Assembly (NCBI GenBank): GCA_007922225.1
Contig: ML679958.1
Span: 58,546,838 to 58,610,837 of the forward strand
Source: Emydura subglobosa
Lineage: Eukaryota; Chordata; Testudines; Chelidae
Reading direction: 5' to 3'
Length of the DNA stretch: 64,000 nt
Below the pieces are notes generated by a model. That model had not been told where the DNA came from. It saw only the letters and a program-made list of their open reading frames with translations, and made no database searches. This document shows, one piece after another, positions 60,401 through 64,000 of the stretch. How positions within the stretch are numbered: position 1 is the first letter of the stretch; each line of letters begins with the position of its first letter. A program made the position numbers and the translations under genes.

Positions 60401-62160
60401 TCTGTTTAAACTTAATTTTAATTTTAATCCTGTTCACAGTGTCTTGCTAAATCATGTTTAAAGTGAGTTTTAAAACTAAGCTTCAGGTAATAGTTTAGTC
60501 ATAGTGTGGACAGGGACTAAATTCCCTTAAAGTTCCTCTCAAAGATCAAATAAAGTTAATCAAATCTTGTTCTCTGAAAAATCTGACTTGCTGTTTAATC
60601 TTAAAAAAAGGGCCTTGTTCTATAAATTCTGTGGAGAAATGTTTGTAAATATTTTATTCCTCATCCATCGTGCTTTGTGTTCCAGAGAAGCATTTTGCAA
60701 TGTCACTGTGAGACCTGTCTTCTAAGCCATAAATTAATCAAATCAAATCAGTCCAATAACTGCCTACCTATATTTGCTTAATATGGTTATGCGGGTATAT
60801 AGCTTTTGTTGTGCTTAATTCCCATGGACTTCAGAGGTAGCTGTGCACACCTTTAAGAGCAGAATTTGGCCTTGGTCCCATAAATAGAGCTTAGTCACAA
60901 GCATTCTCAAGCTGTTCTATGAAGTGCAAAGTCGCACAGGGTTGACAATGAATGCATACCTAATTCCATGTGTGCGTACTTCAGTATACTTGCATGCAGT
61001 TCCTGTTAATTTGTACACATGGCATGCATGGTTTTCAAAATGCACTGCACATTACTAATGTCATTTTAACAAAAATGCTCATATACTTGATCTGCATATC
61101 CTAGAGCCATATATAGATACTCACTCAGGCAGCTGAAAAGTCTTTCTAGTGTGCAACATGAAGGCAGGAGCTTGCTATACATTGTATGGCAGGAAGCTCA
61201 TCAGTTCTCTCAGATTCAGTAATGTGCATCTGTCTCATTTAATCTATTGCTGCCACCTGCTGGGGTTAGTGCTATATGGCACTTAGAACTAGACACTGAA
61301 GAGTCATCCATGCAATAAAAAATGAGCACTGTGTTTGCCATTTGTGCCCATGATCATTTTAACTGAAGACCTGGAAAAGGATAATGAAAAAACAACTTGT
61401 TTGTATGTGTGACTAATTATTAATCTAGACATATTTATAATTTTTACATGGGGGGGGAGGGAAATGATTTTTAAATGTCCTCGGAATGGATTTTAAGAAT
61501 GATTTCATTACATTAATCTAATTAGAATAACATTTTTACAGACTGGTGATAGGATATGCTTTGCTTAGGAGAATTTTGATGTGGGAGAATAGTTATGATT
61601 AGAATCTGTAAAATAGTAAGCAATTTTTTTTTTTTAAGGTTCTTAGAGCCAGAAAATGGAGTTGGCCAGAGCTTTCCCGCATACATTCTTTTCAGTCTCT
61701 GCTCCAAGCAAAACTCAGGAAGGAGATAAAATTGCACAAGGATGACAGGATAGTCTCTTGTATCAACAAATGTCTGCTTTCCATGGGCTCAGTTGTAAGA
61801 GTAAGATTATGCTGATATTATCAGTTAGTGTCACTAGAGATGTAAAAGCTTTAACAAAGATCAATACATTTTGTAGAATGAGCTTGAAAGTGCTCAGACC
61901 ATACCTATATCAGGGTATAAATCTTATGTAGAGATTTTCAAACTGTGGTTGCTATAGTTTTCCAGGGTAGGCAGTACCTGAATATCTAATATTATTTAAA
62001 AAAAAAAAAAAAAAAAAAAGCCACAAGCATACAGCTATTAAAAACTTTCCCATATACATTATAAAGACACAAAAGAGGTCACCACCCCAATATTTGTCTT
62101 TGTAGTTGATTTTTAGATGTAATCATTGTTAATTATTCCATGGTCAAAAAGCTGATTAGC
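57421..62160. other. Intronic sequence with no strong feature
   Basis: No gene. Homopolymer and A/T-rich runs lie near 60361-60379 and 61625-61636. The minus frame 59344-59628 and plus frame 58444-58770 have no recognisable domains. Confidence 0.5.
61998..62019. repeat. A22 homopolymer
   Basis: Twenty-two consecutive A. The preceding sequence is not a recognised retroposon. Confidence 0.95.
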
Positions 62161-62164
62161 TTTA

Positions 62165-62285
62165 GCCAGCTTGTAAGCTCTTTGGGACAGGGACCAGTAT
62201 CTACTTCTGTTTATACTGTGCTAGAATAACAGGGCCATGATCCTGATTGGGGACTCCAGGTACTGCTATAATATACATTTCAAAT
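62165..62285 (+). mobile_element. L2-like LINE 3' tail
   Basis: GCTTGTAAGCTCTTTGGGAC, AGGGACCAGTATCTACTTCT, GGCCATGATCCTGATTGGGG and ACTCCAGGTACTGCTATAAT follow the tail consensus of the 31143 element. Confidence 0.65.
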
Positions 62286-62829
62286 ATTTCATAAAGTTGG
62301 GGGTAGATTATTGTGGACCAATAGCCACAATTTTAAAAAATATATCTAGAACAAACAAAATCCTAACAATCATATAAATCCAGTACTAGGTGGGGTTAGC
62401 AAAATTGTAAATAGTGATACACTACTTACAGAAGGCAATTTTCAAGAAATATACGTTCTTTATTTGAAAGAAAGCAAGATGATATACTCACATCTTAAAG
62501 TGATAATATTCTTTTTATCACAACTATTCTGACAGTAACTAGGCATGACGTTAAATAATTACTAAAGTTAAACATTTTTAAGTCTGCCAAACCACGTAAC
62601 TTTCACCCAAGAATTTTAAAATAATTGGCTGAGACACTTTCTGAGGCACTGCTGTTGATATTTAACAAAGCCTGTAGAGTGCTGGCACTAAGTACAAACT
62701 CAAGATGACAAAAGGAAGGATCACTATAGCAATGTGAAAGAAAAGGTTGCAACCTCTGGCTAAGAGCAGATGGGGAAAAGAGTACAGTTGGGCAACTGCA
62801 CATCCAGAAGCAGCTGAGGATCCAGTACT

Positions 62830-63745
62830 GCCAATAGACTGAGTCATACTTATAAAGTTTAAGACAAAGAAGGGCCCACCAGATCATCCAGTCTGGTCTC
62901 CTATGTATTACAGGCCACCAACACCCACACACTAAACCCAACAACCGAAATTAGACCAAAGTATAACAGCCCACCAGAGACGTAGACTATTATGTGCCAC
63001 AGGCAGAAAATAGGAGGGACAAAGGTGCACCTGGGTCTGAGGCCCCTGCCATGGCAGGGAAATGATTAAATGAGATATACCCAGATAATCCGGGCAAGCG
63101 ACCCACAATCACACACTGCAGAGGAAGGTGAAAAAACCCAAATCACTGCCAATCTGACCTGGGGAAAAATTCCTTCCTTCTCCCATACATGGTGATCAGT
63201 TAGACCATGACCATGTGAGGAAGAACCAGCCAGCTAAGCACCTGAGAGAGAATGTGTGATGCCACCTCAAAGCCCTGGCTTGACCCATCCAATGTTACAT
63301 CTCCAGCTATGGCCATCCCTGCTGCTTCGGAGGAAGGAGATTAAAAACAAAAAACTCCCAGAATACATGCAGGGAAAAAATTCCTGTTTGATCCCACAGG
63401 TGGCTGTCTGAAACATGAAGTTTTAGAAACATAAGACAAACCAGAAATGAGCTCCAAGGCTGCTAAGCCTTGCCATCACAAGCCACACTGTCATACAGAG
63501 TTGCACTCTTAAATTTGTCCGGCTTTCTCTCAAAACTAATTAATGTGTTTTCCTCCACAACTCCTATTGGGAGGTTGTTCCAGAACCTCAACTCTCTGTT
63601 GTGTCTTCTGATTGCCAGCCTGAATTTGTTCGTAGCCAGTTTTATACCCATTTGTTCTTGTGCCAGCATTGTCCTTTAGCTTCAATAGCTTCACCCTCTC
63701 TGGTATTTACTCTCCTAATGTATTTATAGTGGTGATTGGGGCAGC
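62830..63745 (-). mobile_element. CR1-type LINE fragment (ORF2 C-terminus and long 3' UTR)
   Basis: Minus-strand reading at 63463-63669 gives NKFRLAIRRHNRELRFWNNL and GVVEENTLISFERKPDKFK, an equivalent of the CR1 ORF2 terminus (QWNRLP ... VEAPSLEVFK). The UTR contains AAGAAGGGCCCACCAGATCA and CCAGTCTGGTCTCC at its 3' end, near 62865. The 3' UTR, about 600 bp, is long, pointing to a different subfamily from the 4870 copy. Confidence 0.82.
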
Positions 63746-64000
63746 TTACAGTCACCTCCTGGAACTCCTACTTTCAGATCACCATCAGAACATGTGACCT
63801 CCTGCCATATTTCTGAGCCTCTGAAGTTGAAGGCACTTCACCACCAAACTCCTTTGTAGGGTTATAGTACTGTCCAACAGAAAGGTAAATAAAATTATTC
63901 AGACTGAATGCTGGTGTAACTACATTTGTAAAGCATGTAGTATCTCAAACATCTCGCAGCCTTTTGATTTTTCTAGTGTCCCAACAAATAAATGTGCTAT

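Larger units (their letters stand above)
50269..64000 (+). other. GTF2F2: GTF2F2 intron downstream of the second exon (partial)
   Basis: It begins with a GTATGT donor. I searched by eye for the final exon, whose protein begins YLKEILKE, and did not see it, so the intron exceeds 13.7 kb. It contains MITEs, an hAT element, L2-like LINE tails and a CR1 copy. Confidence 0.85.

Noticed and set aside
61998..62019. Poly-A run as evidence of a processed pseudogene
   Set aside because: No upstream sequence resembles a spliced mRNA, and no flanking duplication was seen.
50269..64000. Search for the final GTF2F2 exon
   Set aside because: No reading resembling YLKEILKE or NTWELKPEYR was found; it probably lies beyond 64000.

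Overview
This is a vertebrate nuclear window. It is AT-rich, almost entirely intronic, and densely packed with interspersed repeats. The only host coding sequence I can support is two small plus-strand exons of GTF2F2, the TFIIF beta subunit (RAP30). They lie at 40199-40298 and 50125-50268, both with consensus AG/GT splice sites. Three things together suggest a non-avian reptile, most likely a turtle: several CR1-type LINE subfamilies, a DIRS tyrosine-recombinase retrotransposon, and Penelope-like elements (PLEs) with their repeated terminal segment. Old MIR-like SINEs and small non-autonomous hAT, Tigger-like and palindromic DNA transposons are also present. The species call is inference, because no diagnostic single-copy sequence is present.

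Layout. 1-40198 is the downstream part of the large intron before the first visible exon (intron 5 if numbered as in mammals). 40299-50124 is the complete 9.8 kb intron between the two exons. 50269-64000 is the start of the next intron. No other exon of GTF2F2 was found, and I saw no tRNA, rRNA, CRISPR array or other host gene.

Repeats by region. 1-5.5 kb: CR1 fragments, a MIR-like SINE and a decayed DIRS reverse-transcriptase fragment. 5.9-16.1 kb: a Penelope-like element with GIY-YIG endonuclease remnants and a hammerhead-ribozyme-like core. This stretch also holds several short PLE terminal copies, a 458 bp hAT MITE, and a CR1 copy split by a Tigger-like MITE and a PLE terminus. 17.9-18.1 kb: a second Tigger-like MITE in the opposite orientation. 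19.8-26.8 kb: the largest structure, a degraded DIRS element with inverted terminal repeats and a Gag zinc knuckle. It also retains RT, RNase H and tyrosine-recombinase remnants and a terminal hairpin resembling the DIRS internal complementary region. A 1,140 bp solo LTR with a 5 bp target-site duplication interrupts its recombinase. 27-38 kb: CR1, L2-like LINE, MITE and MIR fragments. 39.6-39.9 kb: a three-copy 104 bp minisatellite about 270 bp upstream of the exon. 41-63.7 kb: MITEs, hAT elements, LINE tails and a CR1 copy.

I do not see a new functional gene system. The most informative signals are the nested insertions with readable target duplications, the PLE hammerhead-like motif, the DIRS terminal architecture and the intronic minisatellite. 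All element boundaries were read by eye and are approximate unless a target-site duplication is given.
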